NCBI RefSeq assembly: GCF_022352055.1 | Contig: NZ_JAKRWM010000001.1 | Span: forward strand, 558,001-622,000 | Source: Cohnella mopanensis | GTDB taxonomy: Bacteria > Bacillota > Bacilli > Paenibacillales > Paenibacillaceae | Direction of reading: 5' to 3' | Length of the DNA stretch: 64,000 bases | Shown: positions 1 through 8,857 of the stretch, in pieces | Numbering within the stretch: position 1 is the first letter of the stretch | Layout of the letters: each line of letters begins with the position of its first letter | The notes under the pieces: model-generated | The model's database searches: none | What the model was told of the DNA's origin: nothing | The model's input: only the letters and a program-made list of their open reading frames with translations | Made by a program: the position numbers and the translations under genes

Positions 1-1
1 A

Positions 2-313
2 CCAGCATTAGCGACCATTGCTTTGTTCCTTGCGGTAACCCAGTGGAATTCCTGGTTCGATACGTACCTATACAACGGATCGAACGAATCTCTTACGACG
101 TTGCAGTTCGAACTGATGAAGGTGCTGCAAAGTACGACAAGCGGCAATGGAGATTACCGAAATACGAACATGACGCAAGTGATGTCCAGCGTGTCGCCGG
201 AATCGGTTAAGATGGCGATTACGATTGTCGTTACCCTTCCGATTCTTCTCGTATATCCGTTCTTGCAGCGTTATTTCGTCAAAGGCATGACCTTGGGAGC
301 GGTAAAAGGTTAA
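2..313 (+). CDS. Carbohydrate ABC transporter permease, LplC type (C-terminal part)
   Basis: This is the last 103 codons of an inner-membrane permease whose start lies before the window. The final helix and the ending LQRYFVKGMTLGAVKG are typical of LplC/YtcP-type sugar permeases. The complete permease at 22129–23022 ends almost identically (VQRYFVKGLTIGAVKG). It is followed by a lipoprotein binding protein and an alpha-fucosidase, so the transporter probably imports fucosylated or related oligosaccharides. No ATPase gene is visible. Systems of this family usually borrow a shared MsmX-type ATPase, but that is inference here. Confidence 0.9.
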   Translation, partial: PALATIALFLAVTQWNSWFDTYLYNGSNESLTTLQFELMKVLQSTTSGNGDYRNTNMTQVMSSVSPESVKMAITIVVTLPILLVYPFLQRYFVKGMTLGAVKG

Positions 314-346
314 TTCGTTTCCCGACAGGTCGCATGATGTTTGGTT

Positions 347-366
347 ATAATGGGGTAACCCGTTAT
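347..366 (+). promoter_or_regulatory. Intercistronic hairpin with GUAA tetraloop, overlapping a TATAAT
   Basis: An 8-bp stem (347–354 with 359–366, one G·U pair) closes on a GTAA loop between the permease and the binding-protein gene. There is no T-tract, so it is not a terminator. It may stabilise or process the mRNA upstream of the highly expressed binding protein. A TATAAT at 346–351 overlaps the stem, so an internal promoter is the alternative reading, although the -35 (CCGACA at 322–327) is poor. Confidence 0.4.
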
Positions 367-401
367 CACATAGGCTTCATCTAAATATAGGAGGGTTAAG
401 C

Positions 402-2132
402 ATGATTAAAACGCGTAAGTGGTCGGGCATCGCACTGACAACCGCACTCGTCGCCGGCTTATTGGCCGGTTGCAGCGGCAAAAACAACAATGACAACCAA
501 GGTGCAAGTCCAAGCGGTACAAGCAGTTCTAGCAGCACGGCATCGGCAAGCGCATCGCCTGAGACGTTAAAACCTCTTAATTTCTCTTTCTACAGCGAGG
601 ATCCAAGTCCGAACTGGACGAATATGCAAGACGATGTGGGTAAAGTCATTACCGAAAAAACGGGAATTACGCTTGATGCTGAATTCGCGGTCGGCGATCC
701 GGTCCAAAAATCGGCCCTAATTGCTGCAAGCGGCGAATACCCGGATCTCATCAGCGCGAAGAACAGCATCAATAAATTCGTTGACGCGGGTGCGGTACTG
801 GACCTGACGGACTTGATCGAGCAACATGCTCCTAACCTCAAGAAATTGTACGAAGGCCAAATGAGCCGTTTACGTTATAGCAATGAAGATAAATCGATCT
901 ATGTCATTCCGACATACGCTTTGATAAACAATACGCCGTTCAAGGCAGAGGGCGGATTCGAACTGCAACACCGTGTCGTGAAAGAATTGGGATATCCTAA
1001 AATTCGCACGGTAGCCGATTTCGAGAAAGCGATCAAAGATTACCTTGCCCTTCACCCGAAAGACGAGAATGGCAACCCAAATATCGGTTTGACTCTTAAC
1101 GCGGATGACTGGCATATGTACATTTCCGTTACGAATCCTGCGTTCTATACGACGGGCGGAGCGGATGATGGCGAGTTCAACATCAATGTGGATACGCAAG
1201 AAGTGACTTACCATTTCCGTCGTCCGGAGGAGAAAGAATACTTCCGTTGGCTGAACCACATGAACGCAGAAGGGCTTCTTGACAAACAAAGCTTCGTGCA
1301 AAAGTACGACCAATACAAAGCGAAAATCGCAACAGGCCGCGTACTCGGTTTGATCGATCAACAGTGGGACTACGATGACGGCGAAAAAGCTCTTAAAGCT
1401 GAAGGCAAATTCGATCAAGGCTACGGTCACTATCCGGTTACGATGACGGAAGATACGAAGGATACTTCGTACTGGCCGACTGGCTTCATGGCTGGTTACG
1501 GTATCGCAATTTCCAAAGACAATCCGGATCCTGTCCGTGCGATTAAATTCTTGGACTTCTTGGCATCCGAAGAAGGTCAAGTGCTAGTCAACTGGGGGAT
1601 TGAAGGTAAGCACTACAAAATCGAGAACGGTACTCGCGTAATTCCGAAAGAGGTTAACAACCGTAAAATCAATGACGCAACGAACTTCCAAAAAGAAACC
1701 GGTATCGGTCACTACCAAAATATGACTCCGCGTTATGGAAACGGTGTTAAAGATTCTACTGGCAACTACTTCACAACGGACAACCCGGCTCAAATCATCG
1801 AAGGCTATAACGATGTAGAGAAAGAAGTTCTTGCTGCTTACGGCGCACAAACATGGATCGATCTGTTTCCTAAAGAAAGTGAATTCAAAGTTCGTCCTTG
1901 GGGCGCGGCTTGGAACATTCCGATTCCAGGAGACAGCGAAACCACGATCATCGAGAACAAGCTGAAAGACATCACTTGGAAACGCATTCCTGAAGCCATC
2001 TTGGCTAAACCGGAAGATTTTGATAAAATCTGGGATGCGTACATGAAGGATCTCGATAAAGCAAACGTAACTAAAGCGGAAGACCTTCGTGAAGCATTAG
2101 TTAAAGAACGCGTAGCATTGTGGAGCGAGTAA
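402..2132 (+). CDS. Extracellular solute-binding lipoprotein of a sugar ABC transporter
   Basis: The 576-residue protein is the substrate-capturing lipoprotein of the adjacent ABC transporter. It begins with a lipoprotein signal peptide ending in the lipobox LLAGC (Cys24), followed by a Ser/Thr/Ala/Asn-rich linker to about residue 52. The rest is a family 1 solute-binding fold of the large (about 550 residue) LplA/YtcQ class common in Paenibacillaceae. The start is set by an AGGAGGG ribosome binding site at 391–397. It lies 88 bp behind the permease and is followed by a strong terminator, then an alpha-fucosidase gene. The bound sugar cannot be read from sequence; the neighbour suggests fucose-containing glycans. 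Confidence 0.93.
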   Translation: MIKTRKWSGIALTTALVAGLLAGCSGKNNNDNQGASPSGTSSSSSTASASASPETLKPLNFSFYSEDPSPNWTNMQDDVGKVITEKTGITLDAEFAVGDPVQKSALIAASGEYPDLISAKNSINKFVDAGAVLDLTDLIEQHAPNLKKLYEGQMSRLRYSNEDKSIYVIPTYALINNTPFKAEGGFELQHRVVKELGYPKIRTVADFEKAIKDYLALHPKDENGNPNIGLTLNADDWHMYISVTNPAFYTTGGADDGEFNINVDTQEVTYHFRRPEEKEYFRWLNHMNAEGLLDKQSFVQKYDQYKAKIATGRVLGLIDQQWDYDDGEKALKAEGKFDQGYGHYPVTMTEDTKDTSYWPTGFMAGYGIAISKDNPDPVRAIKFLDFLASEEGQVLVNWGIEGKHYKIENGTRVIPKEVNNRKINDATNFQKETGIGHYQNMTPRYGNGVKDSTGNYFTTDNPAQIIEGYNDVEKEVLAAYGAQTWIDLFPKESEFKVRPWGAAWNIPIPGDSETTIIENKLKDITWKRIPEAILAKPEDFDKIWDAYMKDLDKANVTKAEDLREALVKERVALWSE

Positions 2133-2157
2133 TCCCGCGCAGTTGCGAATGAAGAGA

Positions 2158-2185
2158 AGAGAGCCCGGCATTGCCCGGGCTCTCT
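2158..2185 (+). terminator. Intrinsic terminator after the binding-protein gene
   Basis: An 11-bp GC-rich stem (AGAGAGCCCGG with its complement, loop at 2169–2174) ends in a short TTT run. It lies between the binding-protein gene and the GH95 gene, so the glycosidase may be expressed at a lower level by read-through. Confidence 0.8.
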
Positions 2186-2208
2186 TTCCCATTAGAAAGG
2201 AATGAGGA

Positions 2209-4575
2209 ATGATGGTTCCATCCGGCAGGAAAGATTGGAAGCTGTGGTACGCTCAGCCGGCTTCCGTATGGGAAGAAGCATTGCCGATCGGCAATGGCCG
2301 ATTGGGGGGCATGATCTTCGGTGGGACGGATGTCGAGCAAATCGCGCTTAACGAGGATACATTATGGGCCGGATTTCCTCGGGATACGATCAATTACGAG
2401 GCACGTCGGAACTTGCAACGCGCGCGGACGTTAATCTTCGAAGGTAACAACATTGAAGCTCAGAAGCTTATCGATGCTAAAATGCTAGGTCAGGATTGCC
2501 AGCCCTATTTGCCGTTAGGTAACGTTATTTTAACTAAAGCTTACGCAGGAAACGTTGAGAAGTCTTCGATCGAGCAATACCGGCGAGAACTGAGTCTGGC
2601 TGACGGAATAGCGACCGTATCTTACCGTTCGGATGGGAATACGGTGCAAGGGGAGTATTATGCAAGCGTCCCCGATCAAATGATTTGTATTCGCTACATA
2701 GCTCAAGAAGGGAAATTGAATTACGATATTGCTTTAGATTCTCCGTTGCGCTATACGACAAGATCCGAGGGGAATTCGCTTGTCATGTCGGGACGGGCAC
2801 CGAGCCATATTTCGGATAACTACACAGGAGATCATCCTGCGCCGATTCTGTACGAGGAAGGACTTGGCTTGCCGTATGAAGCCCGGTTGCAAGTAGAAAC
2901 AGATGGTGTAGTGATCGCGGGAGATGGCAAGCTTGAAGTGAGGAACGCGACACAACTGACCCTCATGATAGCTGCCGCGACTGGATTTGTGGATTATCGC
3001 TCTTTACCGGATGAAAGCGGGTTGTCGGACAGGTGTAAGGTGGTATTATCAGCCGCCGGAACGCTGGGTTATGAACAATTGAGGCTACGCCACACGGAAG
3101 AGCATATGAAGCTGTTCAATCGTATGGATCTTCAGCTCGGTTCAAGCCAGAGTGAGGACTGCGATGATCAGCCAACGGATGTACGGTTGTTTGCCTACAA
3201 GGATAAGAAAAACGATCTTGCATTAGAAGCTTTGTATTTCCATTATGGCCGATATCTGCTCATGGCCAGCTCCAGACCGGGCACGCAACCGGCTAATCTT
3301 CAAGGGATATGGAACCCGCTCGTCCAACCGCCGTGGAACAGCGATTACACGGTTAACATTAATACGCAGATGAACTATTGGCTTGCCGAAGCCGGTAATT
3401 TGAGCGAATGTCATGAGCCGTTGTTCGATATGTTAGAGGATCTGAGCGCAAGCGGGAAGCGTACGGCGGAAATCCATTACGGTTGCCGGGGCTGGGCGGT
3501 AAACCATAACGTAGACTTGTGGAGAATGTCTACTCCTACGGGAGGAAGCGCGTGCTGGGCATACTGGCCTTTAGGCGGAGCATGGATGGTTCGGCATCTG
3601 TGGGAACGTTATTTGTTCGAAGGAGATGTCACTTTCCTGCGAGAACGTGCCTATCCGTTAATGAAAGGCGCGGCCTTGTTTTGTTTGGACTGGTTAGTGG
3701 AAGGACCGGACGGAGCATTGGTGACGAATCCTTCTACTTCGCCCGAGAATTCGTTCCTAACGGCAGATGGACAATCATGCAACGTCACGCATGGCTCTAC
3801 GATGGACATTGCGATCAGTCGCGAGTTGTTCTCGTCATGCTTAGAAGCTATTCGGATTCTAGACGTGGATAAGGAGCTACGGGTTGAATTGCTCGAAGCG
3901 ATCGATAAGCTGCCGGATTACAAGATCGGTAAATACGGACAGATCCAAGAATGGTACATGGATTACGAAGAAGCGGAGCCGGGACATCGGCATATATCGC
4001 ATCTATACGGTCTCCATCCCGGGGATCAGATCCATGAAGGGAAGCCGGAACTGTTCAAGGCGGCCGTGGTTACTTTGGAAAGACGATTGACCAATGGCGG
4101 CGGACATACCGGATGGAGCTGCGCTTGGTTAATTAACCAATTCGCTCGCCTGAAAGACGCAGAGCAAGCGTATGGCAGCGTGCAAACCTTATTGACTCAT
4201 TCCACTTATCCTAATTTATTCGATGCCCATCCGCCGTTTCAGATAGATGGGAACTTCGGAGGCGCTGCAGGCATTCTTGAGATGTTGGTGCAAAGTCATC
4301 TCGGTACCATCGAACTGCTGCCTGCCTTGCCTCAAGCTTGGGAAGCGGGGCGGATACGCGGAATAAAAGCAAGAGGCGGATTCACGATCAACATGGAGTG
4401 GCGAAATGGAGCATTAGTTGAGGCCGTATTGCTAAGTGAGAAGGGCGGCAAATGCAACATCTGTTATGGGAAATCTGACATTATCATCTCGTCAGAGCTA
4501 GGATCGTCCGTTGAAGTCGACAATGGGACGTTCGAAGCGATCGCAGGAGTCAACTACACGGTTCGGATTCAATAA
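2209..4575 (+). CDS. GH95 alpha-L-fucosidase
   Basis: The 788-residue protein belongs to glycoside hydrolase family 95, whose members release terminal alpha-1,2-linked L-fucose (some act on galactose) from glycans by inversion. The N-terminus has the family signature GNGRLGGMIFGG, with an N-terminal beta-sandwich followed by an (alpha/alpha)6 barrel from roughly residue 290. Catalytic-site residues known from Bifidobacterium AfcA are visible: Asn383 and Asn385 in INTQMNYW, acid Glu513 in STSPENSF, and Asp680 in IDGNFGG. There is no signal peptide, so it works in the cytoplasm on oligosaccharides imported by the upstream transporter. An AAAGG ribosome binding site at 2196–2200 supports this start; the next codon is also ATG. 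Length is normal for the family. Confidence 0.93.
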   Translation: MMVPSGRKDWKLWYAQPASVWEEALPIGNGRLGGMIFGGTDVEQIALNEDTLWAGFPRDTINYEARRNLQRARTLIFEGNNIEAQKLIDAKMLGQDCQPYLPLGNVILTKAYAGNVEKSSIEQYRRELSLADGIATVSYRSDGNTVQGEYYASVPDQMICIRYIAQEGKLNYDIALDSPLRYTTRSEGNSLVMSGRAPSHISDNYTGDHPAPILYEEGLGLPYEARLQVETDGVVIAGDGKLEVRNATQLTLMIAAATGFVDYRSLPDESGLSDRCKVVLSAAGTLGYEQLRLRHTEEHMKLFNRMDLQLGSSQSEDCDDQPTDVRLFAYKDKKNDLALEALYFHYGRYLLMASSRPGTQPANLQGIWNPLVQPPWNSDYTVNINTQMNYWLAEAGNLSECHEPLFDMLEDLSASGKRTAEIHYGCRGWAVNHNVDLWRMSTPTGGSACWAYWPLGGAWMVRHLWERYLFEGDVTFLRERAYPLMKGAALFCLDWLVEGPDGALVTNPSTSPENSFLTADGQSCNVTHGSTMDIAISRELFSSCLEAIRILDVDKELRVELLEAIDKLPDYKIGKYGQIQEWYMDYEEAEPGHRHISHLYGLHPGDQIHEGKPELFKAAVVTLERRLTNGGGHTGWSCAWLINQFARLKDAEQAYGSVQTLLTHSTYPNLFDAHPPFQIDGNFGGAAGILEMLVQSHLGTIELLPALPQAWEAGRIRGIKARGGFTINMEWRNGALVEAVLLSEKGGKCNICYGKSDIIISSELGSSVEVDNGTFEAIAGVNYTVRIQ

Positions 4576-4599
4576 TTTAGGGTACTTATGCTAATAAAG

Positions 4600-4648
4600 A
4601 GAAGCTAGCCGATAGGGTCGTATTAGACCGAAGGCTGGCTTCTTTTTG
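4600..4648 (+). terminator. Intrinsic terminator after the GH95 gene
   Basis: An 11-bp stem (AGAAGCTAGCC at 4600–4610 with GGCTGGCTTCT at 4633–4643, one G·U) is followed by TTTTT. It closes the sugar-uptake operon. Confidence 0.85.
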
Positions 4649-4726
4649 TCTATTGTGGAACATAATGGACGGATTGCTCGTTATAAGTGTAACTCATCTT
4701 AAAGTATGGATATAGGGGGCATTTCA

Positions 4727-5971
4727 ATGAAACTTAAAGGAGCAGTAGCGATCGTTGTCGCGGCGCTGCTAGTGGTCGGTTGCGGTAAAGAGAAGGATAA
4801 GCAAGATATCCCTAAGCCTTTCAATTCGCCGTTGAGCAGCGTGGACAAGCGCTTAGTCGAAGCGTCGAATGCTTTCGGTTTCCGAATGCTGCAGGATATA
4901 TCGAAATCGAAACCGGAAACCAATCGGTTTGTGTCTCCTATAAGCATTTCCACGGCTTTAGCTCTTGTATACAATGGCGCAGCCGGTGAATCGAAGGAAG
5001 CGATGGGAAAGGCGATGGGGATAAACGAATTCAAATTGGATGATCTCAATAACGGATATCGTGATCTGATACATCGGTTGCGAAGGTCGGATGACGGTGG
5101 AAACGAGTTGTCCGTCGCTAATTCTCTATGGATGAGAGAAGGGAAAACGTTCCATGATTCCTTCGTTCAACGAGCCAAGGACAACTATAATGCGGAGGCT
5201 ACGGAACTTGATTTTAAAAGCCCCAATGCCGTCCAGAAAATGAACGAATGGGTAGAGCAACATACGAACGGGAAAATAACGGATATCGTGAAGGACATCG
5301 ATGCCGAGGCGATGTTATTCGTTGTGAACGCCGTTTATTTTCAAGGAGCATGGTCGGAGCCCTTTCAACCGGGAATCACGAAGAAAGCCGACTTCTACAG
5401 CGCGAAGGACCAATCCTTTTCCGTAGATATGATGGCGAGAGGAGGGCACTTCGAGTATTTCGCCAATTCCGACTACGAGGCGATTAAATTGCCGTTCGGC
5501 AAAGACGAGTCCGCTTTCATGACCGTGTTCCTGCCAAGCGAAAGAACGGGGCTCAGTCAACTTCAAGAGAAATTAGCGCGTGATCCGAAGCTCGTCTCAA
5601 TGCCGTTTGAAGTACGGCAAGGCAGCATCGAATTGCCTAAAGTAAAGTTCGAATATCAAATTGAACTTAACGACGCATTGAAATCGCTTGGAATGGAAGA
5701 AGCGTTCGATCAGACCCATGGGAATTTTTCGTTGATGGCGCCGGAACCCCCGAATTTATATATCGGCAGCGTCAAGCATAAAACCTTTCTGGACATGAAC
5801 GAACAAGGAACGGTCGCAGCCGCTGCGACTGTCGTAGAAATGTTGGCTGGAGCGGCACAGCCGGAAGATCCGTTCCGGATGACGGTGAATCGGCCGTTTC
5901 TGCTCACGATAACGGATAAAGAGACAGGTTGCATCTTGTTCATCGGTACGGTAACGGATCCGACTGGATGA
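4727..5971 (+). CDS. Serpin-family protease inhibitor, lipoprotein
   Basis: The 414-residue protein is a bacterial serpin, a suicide inhibitor of serine or cysteine proteases. A lipoprotein signal ends in VVGC (Cys20), so it should be anchored on the outer face of the membrane. Core serpin motifs are present: NRFVSPISISTALALVYNGA near the N-terminus, the FVVNAVYFQGAW strand and the C-terminal NRPFLLTI. The reactive-centre hinge reads EQGTVAAAAT, with the small residues needed for loop insertion, so it is predicted to be inhibitory. Counting 17 residues from the hinge Glu puts P1 near LAGA, which would suit an elastase-like target. I start at ATG 4727 (GGGGG upstream) instead of 4706. It stands alone between two transcription units. 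Confidence 0.92.
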   Translation: MKLKGAVAIVVAALLVVGCGKEKDKQDIPKPFNSPLSSVDKRLVEASNAFGFRMLQDISKSKPETNRFVSPISISTALALVYNGAAGESKEAMGKAMGINEFKLDDLNNGYRDLIHRLRRSDDGGNELSVANSLWMREGKTFHDSFVQRAKDNYNAEATELDFKSPNAVQKMNEWVEQHTNGKITDIVKDIDAEAMLFVVNAVYFQGAWSEPFQPGITKKADFYSAKDQSFSVDMMARGGHFEYFANSDYEAIKLPFGKDESAFMTVFLPSERTGLSQLQEKLARDPKLVSMPFEVRQGSIELPKVKFEYQIELNDALKSLGMEEAFDQTHGNFSLMAPEPPNLYIGSVKHKTFLDMNEQGTVAAAATVVEMLAGAAQPEDPFRMTVNRPFLLTITDKETGCILFIGTVTDPTG

Positions 5972-5993
5972 CGTTGCGCCAATTAGATTGACA

Positions 5994-6878
5994 TTAAGTC
6001 TTAAAGCGTTCTCGCGTGAATGAGATCCATTCCTTTGCTGCCAAAGACAAATAACCTTCGCGTTTCCACGCCATGGCAAGCTGCCATGGAATAACAGGGT
6101 TCGCGAGCGGCAATACGCGGACTTTATTCGGATCGAGAGACCTGCATATCGTGTCGGGAAGCATGGAGATGCCAAGGCGTTCCGCTACCATCTCCCCGAT
6201 AAAATCCCATTGCGAGCTTTCGTAAACGATATGCGGGTCGAAGCCTTTTTCCTTACACTCGTTAATGATACGCGCATGGAGAGCGAATTCATTATTGAAT
6301 AGGATGAAGCTTTCCAGCGCCAGGTCGGCAAGCTCGATTTCGTTTCGAGATGCAAGCGGATGTTCCGGATGCAAGATCACGTTCATCCGTTCTTTAACGA
6401 GCTGAAACGAATCGAATATGCCCTCGTCTACAGGCCATAACACGACGCCCGCATCGAGCAAACCTTCCGCGATATTTTCTTCGATTTTTCTCGCTCCATC
6501 TTCCACAAGCGTAATCGAGATTCCCGGATAACGATCTTGAAAGCTCTTAATAACGGCTGGGAAAAAACGCGCACCCGCCATAGGAGGCATTCCAATGCGA
6601 ATGCTTCCTTTCTTTAAATAAGCGAGATCATTAATTTCAGCTTGCATGTTATCGAACATTCGCAAAATCGGACCGGAATATTCGAATAGGGTCCGGCCAG
6701 TCTCGGTCAGCACCACTTGCTTACGATCCCGCTTGAATAATTCGGCGTTTAACTCTAGTTCCAAGTTCTTAATTGTTTTACTGATCGTAGGCTGCGTAAG
6801 ATGAAGGGCGTCCGCCGCCTTCGTAAAGCTGTTGCTACGTACGATTTCCGAGATGATTTGTAAATGTCGGATGTCCAA
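5994..6878 (-). CDS. LysR-family regulator of the adjacent CidA/LrgB pair
   Basis: The 294-residue protein has the LysR winged helix-turn-helix at residues 1–60 (TKAADALHLTQPTISKTIKNLE) and a periplasmic-binding-like effector domain from about residue 90. It is transcribed divergently from the CidA-like and LrgB-like genes. The same arrangement is found in B. subtilis ywbI–ywbH–ywbG and in the staphylococcal cidR–cidAB locus, where the regulator responds to acetate or pyruvate metabolism. A LysR-type box (6915–6929) lies directly upstream of the cidA promoter. The effector here is not known. Confidence 0.9.
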   Translation of the reverse strand: MDIRHLQIISEIVRSNSFTKAADALHLTQPTISKTIKNLELELNAELFKRDRKQVVLTETGRTLFEYSGPILRMFDNMQAEINDLAYLKKGSIRIGMPPMAGARFFPAVIKSFQDRYPGISITLVEDGARKIEENIAEGLLDAGVVLWPVDEGIFDSFQLVKERMNVILHPEHPLASRNEIELADLALESFILFNNEFALHARIINECKEKGFDPHIVYESSQWDFIGEMVAERLGISMLPDTICRSLDPNKVRVLPLANPVIPWQLAMAWKREGYLSLAAKEWISFTRERFKT

Positions 6879-6914
6879 ACTCGCTCAGCTCCATAGACAG
6901 ATGGAATGAAAACC

Positions 6915-6958
6915 ATGAAACATATTCATTTTACCCATGATTAATCTGTCTGTATACT
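6915..6958 (+). promoter_or_regulatory. LysR-type box and sigma-A promoter of the CidA/LrgB operon
   Basis: A perfect inverted repeat ATGAA-N5-TTCAT (6915–6929) contains the LysR pattern T-N11-A. It abuts a -35-like TTTACC (6930–6935), which is 17 bp from the -10 TATACT (6953–6958). A regulator bound here would touch the polymerase at the -35, the usual activating geometry for LysR proteins. Confidence 0.6.
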
Positions 6959-6985
6959 TGTTGAAGAAGGAAGCGAGGAGACATC

Positions 6986-7357
6986 ATGAAGAAACTGCTA
7001 AAAACGATCTTGCAAATCATAGCCTTCATAGGGATTGCCCAAATATCGGATGTTATCGTCCAATGGGCGCATTTGCCCATCTCCGGCAGCATTGTCGGCA
7101 TAGCGATCACTTTTGCTTTGCTTCAGCTGAAAGTGATCCGCGTAGAATGGCTAGAATCAGGGTCCAAGTGGCTGATTGGTGAAATGTTATTGTTTTTCAT
7201 TCCGGCAATCGTAGGCATCATTAATTATAGGAGCTTGGTACTGCACAGCGGGTTATGGATAACGATTACGATCATCTGCAGTACGATCGCCGTCATGTTA
7301 TGCGCGGGGTTAGTCGTACAACGACTTGGAAGACGGAACAAGGAGGTCGTCTCCTAA
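6986..7357 (+). CDS. CidA/LrgA family holin-like membrane protein
   Basis: The 123-residue, four-helix membrane protein belongs to the CidA/LrgA family (IAQISDVIVQWAHLPISGSIVGIAITFALL is reached by residue 45). Family members are described as holin-like proteins affecting cell lysis, and in Bacillus a relative forms part of a facilitated pyruvate transporter with its LrgB partner. A GAGGAG ribosome binding site precedes ATG 6986. Its stop codon overlaps the start of the LrgB-type gene (TAATG), so the two are translationally coupled. Whether the pair here serves lysis or carboxylate transport cannot be read from the sequence. Confidence 0.9.
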   Translation: MKKLLKTILQIIAFIGIAQISDVIVQWAHLPISGSIVGIAITFALLQLKVIRVEWLESGSKWLIGEMLLFFIPAIVGIINYRSLVLHSGLWITITIICSTIAVMLCAGLVVQRLGRRNKEVVS

Positions 7358-8031
7358 TGGAAGGATTGTTCTGGTTAGTGTGTACGATCGCCGTCTATTG
7401 GGGAGCCAAAAGATTATACAGAAGGGTGCCTAAAGTTTATTTAACGCCGCTTCTCGTAACCCCCGTCTTGATCATCGCTTTGATCGAGATCGGTGGAGTT
7501 TCGTTCGATACTTATGACAGTGGATCAGGCTATCTCACTAAGCTGGTCGAACCGGCTACGATCGCGCTTGCCGTCACTCTCTATAAACACTTGGACGTGC
7601 TCAAGAAAAATGCCGTGGCCATTTGCTCGGGCGTTATTTGCGGAGCCGTCGTTTCTATAGTGACATCGGTTGAAATGTCGCACTTATTCGGTTTAGGCAC
7701 GGCGATCACGGATAGTCTTGCCCCTCGCTCCGCGACGACGCCAATCGCGATTGCGGTATCTCGCTCTATCGGAGGGGTCCCTACGATTACTGCCGTTGCA
7801 ACGATGATAACGGGGCTGCTAGGTTTGGTCATGGGTCCTTACTTGGTCAAATGGTTCAACATTCGAAGTTCGGTGGCTAGAGGAGTATTGTTCGGCACTA
7901 GCGCTCACTCCGCCGGGATCAGCAAAGCTCTCGAATACGATGCCGTCTCAGGTTCGGTAGCGGGAATCGCCATGATGCTTACTGCGTTCATTACACTGGC
8001 GGTTGCACCCTGGTTGATGTCTTGGATTTGA
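7357..8031 (+). CDS. LrgB/CidB family membrane protein
   Basis: The 224-residue, multi-helix membrane protein belongs to the LrgB/CidB family, the partner of CidA/LrgA. The conserved stretch LAPRSATTPIAIAVSRSIGG lies in the middle of the protein. An upstream in-frame codon exists at 7255. I choose ATG 7357 because AAGGAGGT stands at 7340–7347 and the family N-terminus begins MEGLFW. The start overlaps the CidA stop. A 20-bp stem terminator follows. Confidence 0.92.
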   Translation: MEGLFWLVCTIAVYWGAKRLYRRVPKVYLTPLLVTPVLIIALIEIGGVSFDTYDSGSGYLTKLVEPATIALAVTLYKHLDVLKKNAVAICSGVICGAVVSIVTSVEMSHLFGLGTAITDSLAPRSATTPIAIAVSRSIGGVPTITAVATMITGLLGLVMGPYLVKWFNIRSSVARGVLFGTSAHSAGISKALEYDAVSGSVAGIAMMLTAFITLAVAPWLMSWI

Positions 8032-8059
8032 TAGGGGCGCGCATCATGAGATTGTTCGC

Positions 8060-8106
8060 AAAACAAGGACGTAGCAGAATGAGACCTTCTGCTACGTCCT
8101 TGTTTT
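8060..8106. terminator. Bidirectional intrinsic terminator
   Basis: A perfect 20-bp stem (8060–8079 with 8087–8106, 7-base loop) has A-rich and T-rich flanks. It lies between two convergent genes and should terminate both. Confidence 0.9.
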
Positions 8107-8737
8107 ATTTTTGTCCAGCCTGCAAGTCTAAGGTCTGTTGTTTATAAGCCTGGTGAAGATTGGCGAGCGCTTCCTTGATTGTAGCTGCATTTTCGGATTG
8201 GACGGCTTCGTCTAACGCAATATTCGCTTGGAAGAAGCCATTGCCCGTAATCGATAATCCAGCTACGCTAGTTACAGCTATGTTTAGAACGCCTTCGCTT
8301 TGCTTCAAGTCAGTAGATCGGATGGCAATGGATTCAAGTTGCGTCGCCGGGATGGACTCGACGGCTTTCAAGGGAATCGCTTCTACTGAATCAACTGAGC
8401 GGACAGTCGTTTCGAACTTCGCGACATTCTCCGACAATGCTTTTTCATAGGCGGCTAGCGTGAATTTCCAATCGGTTACCGTATCTGGCGCGTACTTCGT
8501 AGCGACCTCCAGCGGATCGATGATCTTAGTTGCGGATACGGTTGCGATTTCGTTAGAAGGTGTCATTGCGCTAATTTCCGTAACTAAGGCGAAAGGGGAA
8601 TGGACCTGCTCCATCTTAGTTACATATTGCTTGACCATGGGGCCGGTAGCGGCGCTTGCGAAATAGGACGGAGTGGCAACGGCGGAAATTAACAAGGTGG
8701 ATAGGGCGATACGTTTAGCTAGAAAGGCATGTTTCAT
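8105..8737 (-). CDS. Secreted protein of unknown function next to a two-component system
   Basis: I do not recognise this 210-residue protein. It has a clear Sec signal peptide (positively charged start, hydrophobic core, cleavage near FASA-A at about residue 30) and no later membrane segment. The mature part is rich in Ala, Val, Thr and Glu and looks largely helical, with pairs of short repeated phrases such as VEAIPLKAVESIPATQLESIAI. The ribosome binding site AGGAGC is 8 bases from the start. It is transcribed divergently from a response regulator/kinase pair. The direct repeats between them could control both sides, so it may be a target or sensory accessory of that system. Confidence 0.75.
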   Translation of the reverse strand: MKHAFLAKRIALSTLLISAVATPSYFASAATGPMVKQYVTKMEQVHSPFALVTEISAMTPSNEIATVSATKIIDPLEVATKYAPDTVTDWKFTLAAYEKALSENVAKFETTVRSVDSVEAIPLKAVESIPATQLESIAIRSTDLKQSEGVLNIAVTSVAGLSITGNGFFQANIALDEAVQSENAATIKEALANLHQAYKQQTLDLQAGQK

Positions 8738-8791
8738 CTTTAACAGCTCCTATTGGGTTTGGATTGGCTTACAGGACTCATAATATAGCCC

Positions 8792-8832
8792 AACGATGGC
8801 ACAACGTTGGTGGAATTGTGGAAAAACGATGG
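8792..8832 (+). promoter_or_regulatory. Four 11-bp-phased direct repeats, probable response-regulator site
   Basis: AACGATGG (8792), AACGTTGG (8803), AATTGTGG (8814) and AACGATGG (8825) begin exactly 11 bp apart on the same strand. The first and last extend to an identical 10-mer AACGATGGCA. Tandem sites at one-helical-turn spacing are the standard target of OmpR/PhoB-type regulators, and such a regulator gene starts 67 bp downstream. Confidence 0.6.
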
Positions 8833-8857
8833 CAAGCCCCAGCTTGGCTCGCACGGT

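Noticed and set aside
870..1580. Long antisense frame in the first binding-protein gene
   Set aside because: It is a shadow of a well-supported lipoprotein gene, with no ribosome binding site or recognisable protein.
3519..3872. Plus-strand 117-codon frame inside the GH95 gene
   Set aside because: It is out of frame within an intact, motif-rich enzyme gene.
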